A stretch of DNA of 64,000 nt. It comes from Halobacteriales archaeon QS_1_69_70. Lineage in GTDB: Archaea > Halobacteriota > Halobacteria > Halobacteriales > Haloarculaceae. The notes under the pieces were generated by a model. The model was given only the letters and a program-made list of their open reading frames with translations. It was not told the origin of the DNA and did not search any database. The position numbers and the translations under genes were made by a program. This document shows, piece by piece, positions 62,201-64,000 of the stretch. The first letter of the stretch is position 1. Every line of letters begins with the position of its first letter. The stretch spans positions 48,159 through 112,158 of the forward strand of contig PXRI01000043.1 in assembly GCA_003021005.1 (NCBI GenBank), given 5' to 3'.

Positions 62201-63280
62201 CTACGCGAGGCAGGCCGCGACCACGCCCAACATCGCCTCGCCGTGGACCGGCTCCGCGAACAGCGGTACCCGCTTTACGTCCCGACCCCGGAACAGCGGC
62301 TGGGCGCGGTCGAGCGCCCGCCGCTGGACCTCCCAGCGCCGCCGGCAGAACTCACAGTCCCCGGTCTCCGGCGCCACGAACCAGTCCCCGTCGAACCCGG
62401 CGACGCCGGCCAGGTCCTCGCTCACCCGGTTGACCACCAGGGTGTCAACCGAGATGTCGAACTCACTCAACCGGTCAAGGAGGCGCTCGCTCTCGACGAC
62501 GCTCATCTCCTCGGGCACCAGCACGACCCGGAAGTCCGTCCGGGCGGGGTCCTGGAGCGCCGCCCGCAGCCGCTCGATGCGGGCCGACAGCGCCCGGAGG
62601 TCGTCGACGCCCGCCTCGGCGTCGTCGGCGTCGCTGCCGAACACGCCGCCGAGACTGCCCGCCATGCCGGAGAGCTTCTCCCGGAACGCGACCAGCCGAC
62701 CGACCATCGAGTCCATCACGTCCGGCAGCTCCAGGAGGCGGAGCGTGTGCCCGGTCGGCGCCGTGTCGACGACCACCCGGTCGAACCGGGGGTCGTCGAG
62801 GTACTCCAGGAGGAGCTGGACGGCGGCGGCCTCGTCGGCACCCGGCATCGCGCCGCCGGCCAGGGGGTGTTCACCCCCGCCGAGCAGCTCGCCCATGCCG
62901 CCGAGGTCCATGCCGGCACCGGTGGCGCCATCACCGCCTTCGGCCTCGTCGCCGTTCGCACCGGCGAACGGGCCGCCTGTGGCCGCCGCCGGGTCGATCT
63001 CGGCCGCCCACAGCGGGGCCGACTCCCGGATGCGCGTCGGCTCACCGGGGACGTCCGTCTCGAGGGTGTCAGACAGCGAGTGGGCCGGGTCCGTCGACAG
63101 CACGAGCGTCGGAGTGCCGTCCCGGGCGCTGGCCAGGGCCGTGGCCGCCGCGCAGGTGGTCTTCCCGACGCCGCCCTTCCCGCCGTAGAGGACGTACTCC
63201 GGGGCGTCGACCCCGGCCGGGACGTCGGCGTCGCCGACCGACTCGACCGACTCGACCGGCTCGACCGTCAGCTCGCTCAT
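62201..63280 (-). CDS. Get3/ArsA-family ATPase
   Basis: Deviant Walker A YGGKGGVGKTT (32-42), switch I STDPAHSLSDTLE, switch II VVVDTAPTGHTLRLLELP, and the zinc-dimer CxxC in ETGDCEFCRRRWEVQ. A Gly/Met-rich insert (MDLGGMGELLGGG) lies in the client-binding region. The archaeal family is more like Get3, a tail-anchored-protein targeting factor, than arsenite pump ArsA; no ars genes are nearby. The N-terminus has a short VEPVESVESVGD repeat. 359 aa. Confidence 0.93.
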   Translation of the reverse strand: MSELTVEPVESVESVGDADVPAGVDAPEYVLYGGKGGVGKTTCAAATALASARDGTPTLVLSTDPAHSLSDTLETDVPGEPTRIRESAPLWAAEIDPAAATGGPFAGANGDEAEGGDGATGAGMDLGGMGELLGGGEHPLAGGAMPGADEAAAVQLLLEYLDDPRFDRVVVDTAPTGHTLRLLELPDVMDSMVGRLVAFREKLSGMAGSLGGVFGSDADDAEAGVDDLRALSARIERLRAALQDPARTDFRVVLVPEEMSVVESERLLDRLSEFDISVDTLVVNRVSEDLAGVAGFDGDWFVAPETGDCEFCRRRWEVQRRALDRAQPLFRGRDVKRVPLFAEPVHGEAMLGVVAACLA

Positions 63281-63486
63281 GGATGGGGGTGGCGGAGCCG
63301 GACTTGAGTAGTCGTCGATGCGGGCCCGCCACGTGGGGCCCGGCCTGGCGGGTCCCCCGTCCGGAGACAGCCCGAGGATTCAAGGCGGAAGCCGGGAGCA
63401 GACGCCGTGGACGCAGTCGGTCACGGCGGCTGACCGACCGCGGCACTGGCCGCGCCGCGAGTCCGGCTACGCCCACACGGGCCGCA

Positions 63487-64000
63487 CTACGCGAAGTACC
63501 TCGCCAGCCGGTCGGCCGCCTCCTCGGCGCGGGGCGTCACCATGGCGAACCGGAGCCACGCCTCGCGGGACGTGCCGAACGTCTCGCCCGGCATGCCGGC
63601 GACGCCGGCCTCGTCGATCAGGCGTCGAGCGTTCGCGAGCGTCCCCGGATAGCCGTCGAACCGCGCCATCACGTAGAAGCCGCCGCTCGGCCGCGTGAAC
63701 TCGGCGCCGGCCGTCTCCAGCGCCGAAGTGAAGGCGTCGACGCGGTCGGCGACCAGCTCGCGGTTCGCCTCGTAGTACGCGGCCGGCGTCTCCCGCAACG
63801 CCCGCAGGACCGCCTGCTGGGCCGGGCGGGACCCGGCGACGTTGACCAGCATATGTCGCGTCCGGACCGCGTCCATCAACCAGCCGGGCACCACCGCGTA
63901 GCCCACGCGGAAGCCCGTGATGGCCATCGACTTCGAGAAGGAGTTGGTGACGACGACGGCCTCGGAGTCGAACTCCAGCGCGCTGGCGAAGGCGCCCTCG
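63487..64000 (-). CDS. PLP-dependent class I/II aminotransferase, C-terminal part
   Basis: The gene runs off the right edge of the window. The visible part begins EGAFASALEFDSEAVVVTNSFSKSMAITGFRVGYAVVP, where the Lys of SFSK is the PLP lysine and the Arg of GFRVGY contacts PLP phosphate. It ends ETFGTSREAWLRFAMVTPRAEEAADRLARYFA, with the carboxylate-binding Arg in LRFAM. The tracked Met (63927) is internal, not the start. The AspC-like family is typical for haloarchaea; substrate not determinable. Confidence 0.93.
   Translation of the reverse strand, partial: EGAFASALEFDSEAVVVTNSFSKSMAITGFRVGYAVVPGWLMDAVRTRHMLVNVAGSRPAQQAVLRALRETPAAYYEANRELVADRVDAFTSALETAGAEFTRPSGGFYVMARFDGYPGTLANARRLIDEAGVAGMPGETFGTSREAWLRFAMVTPRAEEAADRLARYFA

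Noticed and set aside
62201-63280. Arsenite pump ATPase (ArsA) function
   Set aside because: No arsenite permease or regulator nearby, and the CEFC dimer motif fits Get3-type targeting ATPases better.
1-64000. tRNA or rRNA genes
   Set aside because: I looked for TTCRANNC arms and CCA-adjacent acceptor patterns in the gaps and for rRNA signatures and found nothing convincing. A covariance-model scan would be decisive.

Overview
This window is high-GC chromosomal DNA from a haloarchaeon (class Halobacteria). The evidence is the very acidic proteins, strong G/C third-position bias, GTG starts and ATGA/GTGA overlaps. Many genes have a TATA-like element about 25-30 bases upstream of the start codon, as expected of leaderless mRNAs. 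The gene content is also archaeal: wyosine synthesis (Taw1), CTP-dependent riboflavin kinase, thermosome, aIF1A, Rio1, a KH/Dim2-like protein, CDP-archaeol synthase, the archaeal pantoate kinase/phosphopantothenate synthetase pair, and PolX. I cannot name the species. I saw no rRNA, tRNA, CRISPR array or intact insertion sequence.

Layout. 0-7 kb: argS, an HTH-like protein, taw1, a Tat-exported serine protease and ribK-ribB. 7-13.7 kb: a small HTH operon, ilvE, a DUF433/DUF5615 toxin-antitoxin pair with a broken toxin, rnz, a lipoprotein and an ABC-2 exporter. 13.7-24.2 kb: MaoC protein, DUF460 nuclease-like protein, a Zn alcohol dehydrogenase, then the translation/ribosome cluster eif1A-rio1-phosphoesterase-GNAT-KH, a monothiol glutaredoxin and the thermosome. 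24.2-30.6 kb: small surface/membrane proteins, carS, a truncated proline dehydrogenase, a collapsed DUF502 gene, a Cmi4-like HTH protein and the bioYMN biotin transporter. 30.7-40.5 kb: a large HdrD-like Fe-S oxidoreductase, a geranylgeranyl-reductase-family flavoprotein, a Cas4-like protein, an HMA/half-P-type-ATPase protein, sua5, a Cys-less peroxiredoxin plus glutaredoxin, a CNNM/CorC protein and aspS. 40.5-41.9 kb: a repeat-rich, partly AT-rich foreign island. 42-48.5 kb: a seven-gene Mrp Na+/H+ antiporter operon (A-G). 48.5-53 kb: the CoA pair pok/pps separated by a partial duplication. 53-64 kb: a zinc-ribbon membrane protein, polX, rhomboid protease, truncated endonuclease V, an intact DUF433/DUF5615 module, a broken HAD phosphatase, SDR, glycerate kinase, Get3/ArsA and the C-terminal part of an aminotransferase.

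Two patterns cut across the ordinary genes. (1) The 3' ends of protein genes, including the stop codon, recur downstream as diverged copies. There are four aspS ends that all spell [10 protein letters not shown]-stop, in three clearly different codon versions, next to an AT-rich foreign gene. There are two ends of the HMA gene, and a separated second end of pantoate kinase followed by a paralogue of the gene that follows the first end. (2) A dispersed hairpin has a constant 11-base loop (TCCC...GGTC or its complement) and 7-8 bp stems that change sequence but stay perfectly paired. A third theme is gene decay: PolX has lost the first metal site of its PHP domain, DUF502, proline dehydrogenase and endonuclease V are truncated, and HAD and DUF5615 genes carry point lesions. 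Some of these may be assembly errors.
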